Source: Gamsiella multidivaricata | Taxonomy: Eukaryota; Mortierellomycota; Mortierellomycetes; Mortierellales; Mortierellaceae | Assembly: GCF_025024155.1 (NCBI RefSeq) | Contig: NW_026251730.1 | Span: 310,001-374,000, forward strand | Direction of reading: 5' to 3' | DNA: 64,000 nt | In this document: piece after piece, positions 41,052 to 50,945 of the stretch | Position numbering within the stretch: the first letter of the stretch is position 1 | Layout of the letters: every line of letters starts with the position of its first letter | Notes under the pieces: model-generated | Told to the model about the DNA's origin: nothing | Database searches by the model: none | The model's input: the letters and a program-made list of their open reading frames with translations, nothing else | Translations under genes and position numbers: made by a program

Positions 41052-42710
41052 ATGTCCAACTCCTCCCAGAAAGCACTCGAACTTCCCGAGATCCTCGACG
41101 CCATCGCGCGCTCTATCCCTGTATACGACCCACCGACTGCATTCTTCAACTTTTCCAGCGAAGACCCCCGTATCTTCACCCCACACAACCTCCTACCCTG
41201 CACTCTGGTTTCTCGTCTCTGGCACGCCTGCTTCATCCCCTATCTCTATCACCACCTCTTCGACGACAGTCAATCCTCCATCCTCCGGAAACGCCTTGCG
41301 CCATTTCGTAAACATTCCCATCACTTCCGGTACTACCACTCCTTCTCTGCTCGCAAGGTCTATGAACTGCCCTTTGAGATATCATTGCCGCCCCGGAATC
41401 TCGTCAGCTTGTCCCTGCACCGCCCTAGCGATGCCCTACTGGACTTGTTGATCTGGAACCAAGGTTCACAGTTGAGGGAGTTGTCATGTAGCGGCGACTG
41501 GACAACCATACTGTTTAAATCATTGCATCAGGAGGCATTAATGAATCTCCCATGTCTTCAAGAGCTGGTTTTGGTGAGGTGGACTTTGTCGAGTGATTTC
41601 ATGTATGGGATGCTGAGCACTTGCAAAAGTTCATTAAAGCGTCTGAGAATCGAGTCTGTCTCTGGTCTCTACGAAGATCTATTCTTCGATCATGAAAAAA
41701 ATTACAGCGGACCCGACGACCATATCAGCAGCGCCATCGCCTCAAAGATCAGGGCCCCGAGATTCCAGATGACACAGCTTACATCCCTCGCCTTAGCCCT
41801 GGACTGGGTCCAATCCACGAGCTCAATTTTCTTTCCTTGCGTCTGCCCGGCTCTTGAGCGCCTCGACTTGACAGTCGACACCGAATCCTTCGATTTCCTT
41901 CAACTCTCCCGGAACCTCCGCTTGTACTGCCCCAATTTCCACACCCTGCGCTACAAGGAAGGGTACTCAATGGAATACGAACACGGCTGCTTCCCGGTAC
42001 CTGACATCTACGCCGGACTCTTCAAGAACTGTAGTCTCAATGGCCTGAAATACGCTTCCTTGGGCCTACCCATGGGCCTGAATGACCTCATGTTGGACGC
42101 ATTACTGACCCACGCGGCAACACTCGAGACATTAAAACTTCGAAACAAATACTGGAATAATAACGGCCGTGCATTCAGCAGCCTGGAGATGTCTCAAGTC
42201 CTTCACTTGCTGACCAACTGCCGAAACCTCAAACACCTGGTCCTGAACGGAACCAACTGTTCCGTCCGGACTTTGGAGGACTTGTGCACGCAGCCATGGG
42301 TATGCACAAAACTCGAGTACCTGGTCATTGACGGATACATCGACTCCCCGCCTTTACAGGAGCTCAGTCGCTCCGACCTCCGACCACATCAGGCACTGAA
42401 GGAAGTGCAACAAAGGGTTCGTCGTCAAGCGGCTCAATTTCCCGAGGTGGATCATGAGAAGTACAAGGACGATGGACAGGGATGGTACATGAGATGCGAC
42501 ATGGATCCGCTTGGTTTCTTAAAGGCAAAAGAGGATGAGGATATCAAGCGACGGTTGTTTGTCCACATGGCCGAGATCAGCGGTGTCAAGGGCGTCAAGT
42601 ACCTGAGACTGAGGCGCACAGAGTTCTTTGCGGAACCTCCATCCTTGGCTGGCCCAGAAGACGACGTTATAGGACGGGCATTCGAAGAATTTGATCTTGA
42701 TAAAGAATGA
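41052..42710 (+). CDS. F-box / leucine-rich-repeat protein
   Basis: This single exon encodes 552 residues. The start was chosen at ATG 41052 because an F-box-like segment follows at once (LELPEILDAIARSIPV, then LLPCTLVSRLWHACFIPYLY). The frame upstream is open for 16 codons but lacks family features. The rest is irregular LRR (LVSLSL, LQELVL, LKRLRI, LERLDL, LKHLVL, LEYLVI). Its sequence is only distantly related to the tandem A/B pair. It is presumably an SCF substrate adaptor; the target is unknown. Confidence 0.8.
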   Translation: MSNSSQKALELPEILDAIARSIPVYDPPTAFFNFSSEDPRIFTPHNLLPCTLVSRLWHACFIPYLYHHLFDDSQSSILRKRLAPFRKHSHHFRYYHSFSARKVYELPFEISLPPRNLVSLSLHRPSDALLDLLIWNQGSQLRELSCSGDWTTILFKSLHQEALMNLPCLQELVLVRWTLSSDFMYGMLSTCKSSLKRLRIESVSGLYEDLFFDHEKNYSGPDDHISSAIASKIRAPRFQMTQLTSLALALDWVQSTSSIFFPCVCPALERLDLTVDTESFDFLQLSRNLRLYCPNFHTLRYKEGYSMEYEHGCFPVPDIYAGLFKNCSLNGLKYASLGLPMGLNDLMLDALLTHAATLETLKLRNKYWNNNGRAFSSLEMSQVLHLLTNCRNLKHLVLNGTNCSVRTLEDLCTQPWVCTKLEYLVIDGYIDSPPLQELSRSDLRPHQALKEVQQRVRRQAAQFPEVDHEKYKDDGQGWYMRCDMDPLGFLKAKEDEDIKRRLFVHMAEISGVKGVKYLRLRRTEFFAEPPSLAGPEDDVIGRAFEEFDLDKE

Positions 42711-43784
42711 TAAAAGCATCCGATGCAGCTTTTGTCAACGTTGGCCCTTTCCTATTCAAAATTTCGGAGGAGGACGCAGAAAGATATAGAGGGGTGTGTG
42801 TTTTTTTTTAAAGTGATAGGGTGCCCATGAAAAATGAAAATTCGGAGTTAATTTTCACAATCCCCTTACTATGTCCCAAATTTTGACGCGTCGAAAGTTC
42901 GCGAAAGGGCTCTGGACACGCGTCAATTTCTTTTCTTGCGAAAACCTGCACCGGCACGCATTAACGGGAGACCAAAGCACTTTTGCGCCAGCAACCAAGC
43001 AGAAATAGGGTATGCACTCGTTCTTGAAAGACGCAGTTAGCGTTTGATTTTGATGAATATGCATCCTCTATCGATGAAGCGTGTACGGTAAACTTGAGAA
43101 CATTTTACTTCAAGCCATGAAGCCTCAAGTGATCGCGCTTGCTTGCCGAACATCGGGCATACCGGGGTGATTTCGGTACTGAATCATCAAGGAGTTCAAT
43201 ACGATCATTGCCCATGGATCTGTTGCTCCGCATGCTTCCATGCTCCAGTGCATATAATTACAGGCTCCCCCCCCCCCCCCCTTTTTTTTTTTTTTTTTTA
43301 CTCTGAAAAAGGGATCATTGCACCGAGATTCACTTGTTCTGATAGCTGCTGCATAGTGCTCTGAGAAGCAGACAACAAAAGGATCAAGTGTGAATAGAGC
43401 GGATATTGTACGAGGGTCCTAGGATATGCCTCATTGGCCCCATTGGTTCAACGCTGGATCGAGCGCCAGAGCTCGCTCACAAAAAGCACGAACCAACTGT
43501 GATAGACACGACAGGCTCCAATAAGGTCGGCTTGGAGGGGATGTCAGATACTGTCGGTCAGGGTGCAAGTAATTAGGGTTTCGAGGAAAGAAGGGGCTGT
43601 GAGTCAATGCGTACATACATCGCAGGCGTCTATGTTCGATAATACAGCCCAGTTAGACTTTTGGCTTAGGCTGCTCGCTGGGCTAAGCACATCACACTAA
43701 CTTCACAAGATCTCAATGCCATAGACTAACAGTAAAAAGCTTTTTTATTCATTTGAAAGGTGTCAAAATTTTTGTTGCTCGATC
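42711..43784. other. Intergenic stretch without a supported gene
   Basis: It contains a C run followed by a T run (about 43267-43299) and short ORFs on both strands. I looked for tRNA-like cloverleaf boxes and found none convincing. Confidence 0.5.
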
Positions 43785-45535
43785 TTACTCGGTCTTCTTC
43801 TTGCTGTCACTTGGACCAGCGGCAGCAGAGGATGATGATGATCCTGCAGCTTCCTGGGGTTGATCGTCCGTCTTTCCGAAGTACTTGAAGTACAGCTGCT
43901 TCACTTGTGAGGCAGCAGCGTCCGCAGTGGCGGCAAAGGGTACAGATCCCTGGGCATGATCGCTGGACTTCTTGCGCTCTTTCATCTTGATCTTGCCGTC
44001 CTTGACTTCCTGAGCCGTCTGCAATGCTGCCAACCTTGAGGTATGTAAGAACGCCCTGCGCGAGATGCCTGCATTGTCGAAGTATACCAGTGTAAAGTTC
44101 TTAAATCCCTCCAATGCCTCTGTAACCAATTCCTTGACGTCAGGTCCCAATGCCCTTCCGGCCAAATCTTGCGTGGCAGAGATGGCAGGTGCAGAAACGA
44201 TTCCAATGGAATCTTCGGCAGCCTGGATCAAGACGCCTGCAGAGTTGAGGATCGCGTAACAAATGTTTTGCATGGTTGAGTACGACTGGGGGTCATCCTT
44301 GGAGGTCCAGTACTTGATGGCGCGATAACCCGAGCTGAGGGCCTTGGAGATAATGGCGGATTTGATACGACTGGTAACACCGAAGGTGACGCGGCTGACT
44401 TTGGCCACATTACGGATACGGTTCTTGATGAAGGGAGAGATCTTGAGTGGTTTCTGCGTCTCAGGAATCTTGGAGTTGAGATACGCACCTGACCTATTTA
44501 CACATATATGTGAATCTCGGCTGGTTAATAAAGGGCTTGAAAATAGCGACTGCATGAGTCCGGAACACAGGTCAGAAAGAAGGTCTTACGTGGTGATGCC
44601 GCCAGCAACAACGGTTGCGCCCTTGACGAGGTTCTCACTAAAGTATTGAGAGACGCTGGTAAGGTAGTCGGCCATGTCGTCAGCGGACGGGACAGAAATC
44701 TTGAGCTTTAGTGGTTTGTCCCCCTAATTGTCACAGGCCATAGCGGATTGGTGAGTTCATGAAAGCTTTTCTTTTTTTTTTTTTCTTTTTTTTTCGATTC
44801 AAATTAAAGATGACACCCTTACGTCTTCATCACGAGGTTCAACTGCCTCGATAATGACAGGCGACTTCTGGTTCTCGGAAAGCGAGACAGCATCATCGTC
44901 TTGCACCTCCACATCCTCTTCGTCCAAGACACCATAAATCTGTCCGACATCATCGACGAGAGCGAGTTGATTTCGGAGCTGGTACTGGTTTGTGTACACG
45001 ATTCTGTCTGTCAGCAGGTTCTCCAGTGCCGCAATATCTGACTCGGATGCGCTGTAGAAAAAAAGACGAGCCGAAAAGAACATCAACAAAATGTTAATGG
45101 CCAGTGCGCTCATTTTTTGTGTGTGACGACATGCAGCGGTCATCATAGCCACCAAAAATCAATCATTTTCATCAGAACTTACTCTGGCAACAGCAGCTCC
45201 AAGTATCCATTGCCCGCAACAGTGAACCGCCATGTCCTATCGTCAGTCTTCTGTGCCGCCGACCTGGGCATCAACGGGTGAGTGATCAGACTCTTGGAGG
45301 ACTTTGTTGCCGTGTCGTTGGTCTCCAGAGTCAAAAAAGTTGTCAAGGGCGCCTTCGAGCCATCGGTTCCCTCTGGGATCGGGATGTTTCCTGGAAGTCC
45401 AGAAGAGTAGACGCGCAGTTCGCCTGTGCCGATCAGTTTCTTCTCGGAGGTGGCACTGGTGAGCTGGTAGATGGTCGCATGAGGGACTGAAAGTACGACC
45501 TGAATGGTGGTCGGTATATCTGTAGTTGAGGACAT
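43785..45535 (-). CDS. Spartin / senescence-domain protein
   Basis: Four exons, 45535-45183, 45051-44823, 44723-44590 and 44493-43785, join in frame to 474 residues. The N-terminal third is a beta-rich region (IQVVLSVPHATIYQL, then WRFTVAGNGYLELLLP). It is followed by an acidic linker and a C-terminal senescence/spartin-associated domain of Ala/Gly-rich helices (GATVVAGGITTSGAYL, and the region around SAIISKALSSGYRAIKYW). Spartin relatives act on lipid droplets, endosomes and mitochondria. Plant members respond to senescence and dehydration. The tail is Ser/Ala-rich with lysines. A long mixed T tract lies in the intron before the third exon. Confidence 0.85.
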
Positions 45536-46553
45536 AGTGGAAGGATGATAGTTGGATAGTGGGGTAGTTGGATAGTTAAGGAATAAAAAGAAGAAACAGA
45601 AAAAAAAAGGGTTTATGTAGGCGTGTCTTGGGCCAATCAGAATGCATCCAATTGAGCGCCACCAAAATTGTAGGGTTTGGCATGAGAAGCTCAAAGGCCC
45701 AATGGATGCGAGTAGAAATCATCGAGTGCAGAGGGTGCGGTGCAATAAAAATAAAGGAGCGGCTATTGAGTCGTCTAAAGCTGACAATGATACTTGATTA
45801 AAATGCGCCAGCTCGAGCAGTCGATAAGAGGGCGTGGGTTTTGTGGAGTCGTAGGAGTAGCAGAGAGTAACCCTGCCTTCTGGATAAAGAATACCGAAGA
45901 AAAAGAAAAGCGCAGTTCATGGGGACGAGATGTTGATGGCTACAGATAATGACACGCGTGTGGTATTGCTGTTGGACGCCGAAAGAAAGTGCCATTATAC
46001 GTCGTTCGAATAGCTTCTAGGAGAAGTGTCGTTAGGCATCAAGTCAATATGCATGCCATGGTAAGCGAATGCATGCCGCCTAATTACATAGTCCATCCAC
46101 CATTATATCGTCTTACTTGCTCACTGCATCTCCCTTGACCTCCACTCTTCCGTTGTCGTGGATGCCTATACGCTGAACGTTCATCCACCAGGTGTCCTTC
46201 TATGCCTATGCACCACTGTGTTGCCCTGCCGACCAGTCGCTCTTACTTCGTTCCCATTGCTTCTTGAGGGAACTGCTGGACAAACAGCGGTCTAGGTTAC
46301 TGTACTACACATTTCATGTTCTAGACCAATTTCCTGATCTTGGTTTAAGCATGCTGCGTGCATGAGTATATGTAAACTTCCACAATGTTTACACCACATT
46401 TTAATCTCCTGCGCCTCCGCGGACTTTTCGGTGAGGGCACATGGCTTGGTGGGTGGATGCATATATAGCACAGCATCCATTTATTGATATCCCTGCAATC
46501 GTCGTTATCACCTTTTCCTTCTTTCATCCTGCCTTCCCCACTTGATCAGCACT
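45536..46553. other. Intergenic region between divergent genes
   Basis: Divergent promoters of the spartin-type gene (minus) and an F-box gene (plus). A TATA-like ATATATAG at 46460-46468 lies about 90 bp before the F-box ATG. No other gene is seen. Confidence 0.5.
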
Positions 46554-48182
46554 ATGACCAAGTCCATCTTTGCCTATCCCGAGCTATGCTATGCGCTTGC
46601 CAAACACTTGCCCCACTCGAGCCTGGCCGCCTGTCTACTGATCAACCGATCCTTTTATAGCACCTTCCTGCCATATCTGTACAGTTCCATCGAGGTGCAC
46701 GATTTCCGGCGCTACCTTCCAGATCCGACGCCAGCAGCACCGAAAGAGGACAACGACAAAATCTACGAGAGGTTCCCTGCAGAGCCCGCCACAGAAGTGA
46801 ACTTTGCTTCGCCATCCTTTGCCAGCCTGCGCGCGCACGGCCAGTTGATCAACTCTCTCTCCTTGTTCTTTAACGAGAAGCTGACGTACAAAGAAGAAAT
46901 GCGGTGGAATCAAGTCGACGAATTCTACTACTACGACAACGATGGCGATGAGGGTGTCAATGAGGTTGGCGACGAAGAAATATCACCGAGCGAACGCAAA
47001 GCAACTTTCGCAGGCCTAGTCCAGGCAAGCATCCTTCTTCAAGTCGTGCAGTCCTGTCCCAACCTCAAGTCTTTGGAGATCCATGGCCTGAACCCCGCTT
47101 CGCCTCCTCGCCCACATTACGGAACGTGTGGACAGGCGGCAATAGGGCGGCGGAAATATCTCAATAAACAAGAGTCCCAAGACAAGGCCATTGCCATTAT
47201 CATCAAGGAGGCTGCCGCATGCTGTAGCCAAGCAAAAGGTCAGGCTGCCAGAGGCATTCAGCGCTTGGTCATCTCGAACTCGTGTGGGTTCGCACAGCAG
47301 TCTCTTCAGGCCATCCTCGAGACGTCTCTGGCCATATCGCTCACGGAATTGGATATTCAATGCTGCGGATTCTTTCGCACTGAGGAAATGCATCTCCTTC
47401 TACGATCGCTTCCAAACCTGAAGCACGTCGATTTCCGCTGTCGAGACGCGGAGTCGGATCACCTGGGACCCTATGCTGGTCTGCTACCCTTACGAAACAA
47501 GGCTCCAACGACGACGGCGGCGGCAGTGGCAGCGACAGCAGCGACAGCAACAGTATCAACGGCAACAGCAACAGAGACAGCAGTAGCTGCCGTAGCTGAC
47601 AACACGGCTTTTGGAATCACGACAGAACCGCCTCAGTGCGCATGTTCGAACACACTTCAGACACTTCGCATCGGTGTTAGCAATGCCAGCGTGGACCCGA
47701 CGTACGATGACAGTTGGTACGGGCATAGATCCGGTTATCAGTCGTGGATTTATGCTGCACAGATAACGTGGATGCACGACGATCCCGAGAATCCCATGGT
47801 CCACAAGCACTTTCCTGAGGCTCTGCACTGGTTCTATGACTATATCGCAATATTTCCATGTCTGCGGGAGCTGTGTCTTGAGAGTGTCGCTCCCTTGTAC
47901 CATAAATCCCAATCATTGGACCTGGCTTTGAGCTCTGGACTGGATAGGTGGGCGACGCTGAAGGCATTGGAGGTACTGGACATCGAGAAGCTGGACCACG
48001 CGGTGGGAGTGGACGAGGTGCAATGGATGGTCAAGAACTGGCCAGCGCTGAGAGAGGTCCGCGGATTGGTCTATGCTACAGACGAGATTCCTTCGGATGC
48101 TGCTCTTTGGCTACAGAGCACTCGGCCGGACATTGCGCTGCCGGTGTCGACGATTTCAAGGTCAAGCCAACAAGAGCTGTAG
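46554..48182 (+). CDS. F-box / leucine-rich-repeat protein with Ala/Thr-rich insert
   Basis: This single exon encodes 542 residues from ATG 46554 (ACTATGACC). The first 45 residues form an F-box-like segment (AYPELCYALAKHLPHSSLAACLLINRSFYSTFLPYLY). LRR-like segments follow (LKSLEIHGL, LTELDIQCCGF, LKHVDFRC, LRELCLESV, LEVLDIEKL). Between about residues 318 and 360 a repetitive Ala/Thr run is inserted, encoded by ACGGCGGCA- and ACAGCAACA-type triplets. It has probably grown by slippage. The function is inferred only from the family, as an SCF adaptor. Confidence 0.8.
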   Translation: MTKSIFAYPELCYALAKHLPHSSLAACLLINRSFYSTFLPYLYSSIEVHDFRRYLPDPTPAAPKEDNDKIYERFPAEPATEVNFASPSFASLRAHGQLINSLSLFFNEKLTYKEEMRWNQVDEFYYYDNDGDEGVNEVGDEEISPSERKATFAGLVQASILLQVVQSCPNLKSLEIHGLNPASPPRPHYGTCGQAAIGRRKYLNKQESQDKAIAIIIKEAAACCSQAKGQAARGIQRLVISNSCGFAQQSLQAILETSLAISLTELDIQCCGFFRTEEMHLLLRSLPNLKHVDFRCRDAESDHLGPYAGLLPLRNKAPTTTAAAVAATAATATVSTATATETAVAAVADNTAFGITTEPPQCACSNTLQTLRIGVSNASVDPTYDDSWYGHRSGYQSWIYAAQITWMHDDPENPMVHKHFPEALHWFYDYIAIFPCLRELCLESVAPLYHKSQSLDLALSSGLDRWATLKALEVLDIEKLDHAVGVDEVQWMVKNWPALREVRGLVYATDEIPSDAALWLQSTRPDIALPVSTISRSSQQEL

Positions 48183-48295
48183 TAGAGTGGCATAGACGAC
48201 ATTGGAAATGCATACCTGTATCAATATTGAAGCCGACACATTTATTCTTTAGCTCTTCTACTCCTCGTTCTTGATGTCCATGTTCAGAGTATCCT

Positions 48296-48334
<39 letters not shown>

Positions 48335-48762
48335 GTAGAGCGAGCTTATTAACAATACTCGGCGCACGACGAAATTTCTTGCAAGTCTACGCTCGAAAGA
48401 AGCTGCAATGGGATTGATCTCATTGAATGTCTATCTCTCCAAACGGGACTTCATGAGCACCCGCTGTTCCAAAGATAAATTGCTGAGCGCCTCCGAGTAT
48501 AAGACGGAGTTGCTCTCCGAAGAAGGCTTGGCATTGATTTGGCCTTTTTTCTGCTGTACAGAAAGACTAACGAGTTCGAATATAAAAATGAACGAAAAAA
48601 CTCTGTTGCATCCGGCCTCTTCATGGTTTGATTCTTCTATAGCTTTGTTTTTACTGTCATACACTCGACTCTTTCGCCGCTACTTCTCCTTCGCCTATCT
48701 TATTCCAGTGACTCTACACTGCGATATAGCCATCTTTCACATTACCTGCCTGATCTACAAAA
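48183..48762. other. Intergenic region with a 35-base T tract
   Basis: The T run spans 48298-48332. The remainder holds short ORFs only and the promoter side of the small secreted-protein gene. Confidence 0.55.
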
Positions 48763-48996
48763 ATGGAGTCCCTCCGAACCTACACCGTCGTCATCGGCTT
48801 GACCGTGTGTCTCTCTGTCATGCTGCGCCGCGCGAGTGCAGTTCCCATGTATCCGTGCTCCAAGGCTGGAGACTTCTTCCCAGACCAGACCAACTCTCGC
48901 TCATTCTGGGTATGTGGCGATAATAAAGACGCAAAGGAGTACCACTGCCAGAATGGTCTAAAGTGGGACCAAGAACGTGGCTGTGTGAAGGACTAA
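48763..48996 (+). CDS. Small secreted CBM14 (peritrophin-A type) chitin-binding protein
   Basis: This intronless frame of 77 residues starts at ATG 48763. Residues 1-26 form a signal peptide with a hydrophobic core and an ASA cleavage site. The mature 51 residues are a single chitin-binding type-2 domain, with cysteines at 32, 51, 62 and 74 and the hallmarks FFPD, FWVC and NGLKWD. The two outer cysteines of the full six-cysteine form are missing or replaced. In fungi, secreted CBM14 proteins such as the Avr4 group coat wall chitin and shield it from host chitinases; insects use the same fold in gut linings. Here it could protect or organise the fungus's own wall (inference). It lies between two F-box genes. 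Confidence 0.85.
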   Translation: MESLRTYTVVIGLTVCLSVMLRRASAVPMYPCSKAGDFFPDQTNSRSFWVCGDNKDAKEYHCQNGLKWDQERGCVKD

Positions 48997-49140
48997 GGTG
49001 CCGTCAGGTCAAGGTACTGCACATTAGCCTCTTTTGTATGTACTATGGGGCATAGTAGCGTTGTTGATGTTCGATCACTCCACACCGACGCGACGCGAAA
49101 CAGGAAACCCTAAAATAAAAACCATATTAAAACGGCCTCT

Positions 49141-49150
49141 GTATAAAAGT
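49141..49150 (+). promoter_or_regulatory. TATA box of the F-box gene at 49284
   Basis: GTATAAAAGT lies about 140 bp before the ATG and is followed by a C/T-rich leader, the same arrangement as at the other F-box genes of the window. Confidence 0.55.
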
Positions 49151-49283
49151 CGCTTCGGTCGCAGGGATCGCTTGTTCTCTCCATGTGATGCATCATCATT
49201 ACCCTCTTACTCTCCCTCATTCATCCCTCCAAACCCCCTCAACCCCCAGCTTCCCCACTACATCATCCGGACGCCGAAGTACG

Positions 49284-50909
49284 ATGGAGCCTAGCAGAAT
49301 CAATGTGTTCGATATTTCGCTAGTCCTTGACGAGATCACTCGGTACCTGACCTTGAAGGACCTGTCGCGCTGTGTTCAAGTCTCCCAATCCCTTTGGTCC
49401 GCATTCATCCCTTATCTCTGGCGCAACATCCACTTCACTAGCCTCACTACCCAAGAGCGGTGCAACCTCATACACCCAAACTCACCCTTTCTTCTCTTGT
49501 CCGAGTCTACTCCTGTTGGTCGTCGAGAATACTGCCGCAGCGCCGTCCGATCTGTTCGTCTCGTTGCTCCTCTCCCGGCCTGGCCACACAATCTCGCCAG
49601 CGGCCCATGTTTCTCGAACCTCATTCGGTTCAAACTCCAGAACCAAATCAAAGGCAGGGGCGAGGAGGAAATAATCGCTGCTGTGCCTCGTATCCTAGAG
49701 TTCCTGGCAGCGCATACGACGCTGCGCGATATCGAGCTGTCTCATCTGGAAATCGGATCGGATTTCATGGACATGTTCAACATCGTGATGGATCAGTTGC
49801 CAGGCCTGACTAGACTTGTACTGTTTGTCAGGGGCAAACTGACCCTCCGGGACCATCTGTTGATGCTCAAGCAAGGCCAGCGACTCGAGGAATTTCATCT
49901 GTCGATCGATTCCTCTCTCTATGAGTACCACGAGCTGGACCACACAGAAATCGAATTGTACGAGCAAGGAATGCGAGAGATGAAAGCTAAGGACAGTAAG
50001 ATCAAGGATTTGTGCCTGAATACAGAGATGTTTGTACGGATTATGCCCGATTACCTGCAGCGATGTGTGCACCTCGAACGATTGGCCATACGGACTATAT
50101 CTGTTGTGCAGGCGACAGTTGACCTAGCGGATATTGTGAGGGATCATTGCCTTCGATTGAGGCATCTCGATATCAGGAATATGCACATGAGCGGCACGAC
50201 TCAGGCATCTATCATCGCGGCATGTACTCCATCTGCTGCACAACCGCATCGACCTGGTCTGGAGTCCTTAAAGCTTTGGCTCAACATCACCTCAATGGAT
50301 GTGGTCCTGCAGTCAGTTTTGAGTCATCGCACGACATTGACGTCGTTGTCGGTCAGTCAACGCAAAGGTCTCACAGCTATAGGGTTGCAACAGATCGTCA
50401 CCAACTGTGCTAACCTCAAGTCCCTAATCGTCAAGTTGACTTTCATGGATACCCTTCTGATCCCGATGGACGACATCAAGGATATCACATGGAGCTGCCG
50501 CAACTTAATAACATTCGCATTGCTGACCGTTGACCATTGTACGGCTACCGGGCGAGATCCAGCGATACAATATCTGGAGTATCTGTACACGCAACTCGGA
50601 ACCATTCCGACACTGGAAGTCGTGTCATTCCGAATGGGCCACGCAGGGTGGATCCCACAGAGGTCATTGTTCCTAGATGGATTGGAGCAGCTCTACAATC
50701 TGAAGCGGATGCGGATCTTTGGGTTCCATAAAGAGGGTGCCTCTATGCTGAGGAGGCGACATATTGAGAGCATGCTGGAAAACTGGCCACGACTAGAGCA
50801 GCTGGCCGGGCTCCTAGACCATTACCGAACATTCGAGCTGGCGTCCTGGCTAATGAAGGCGAGGCCGGATCTAGAGCTCAGTGCATTTAGCGATGGATTA
50901 AATCAATAA
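49284..50909 (+). CDS. F-box / leucine-rich-repeat protein
   Basis: This single exon encodes 541 residues from ATG 49284 (ACGATGGAG). The N-terminus is F-box-like (ISLVLDEITRYLTLKDLSRCVQVSQSLWSAFIPYLWRNI), and irregular LRRs follow (LRDIELSHLEI, LTRLVLFV, LERLAIRTI, LRHLDIRNM, LKSLIVKL, LEVVSFRMG). The first 40 residues are close in style to the A/B pair, although the rest differs. The stop codon lies 36 bp from the stop of the convergent channel gene, so the two transcripts probably overlap at their 3' ends. Confidence 0.82.
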   Translation: MEPSRINVFDISLVLDEITRYLTLKDLSRCVQVSQSLWSAFIPYLWRNIHFTSLTTQERCNLIHPNSPFLLLSESTPVGRREYCRSAVRSVRLVAPLPAWPHNLASGPCFSNLIRFKLQNQIKGRGEEEIIAAVPRILEFLAAHTTLRDIELSHLEIGSDFMDMFNIVMDQLPGLTRLVLFVRGKLTLRDHLLMLKQGQRLEEFHLSIDSSLYEYHELDHTEIELYEQGMREMKAKDSKIKDLCLNTEMFVRIMPDYLQRCVHLERLAIRTISVVQATVDLADIVRDHCLRLRHLDIRNMHMSGTTQASIIAACTPSAAQPHRPGLESLKLWLNITSMDVVLQSVLSHRTTLTSLSVSQRKGLTAIGLQQIVTNCANLKSLIVKLTFMDTLLIPMDDIKDITWSCRNLITFALLTVDHCTATGRDPAIQYLEYLYTQLGTIPTLEVVSFRMGHAGWIPQRSLFLDGLEQLYNLKRMRIFGFHKEGASMLRRRHIESMLENWPRLEQLAGLLDHYRTFELASWLMKARPDLELSAFSDGLNQ

Positions 50910-50945
50910 AAATTACGTTCACTTTACTTGTATGTTGATATTTTT

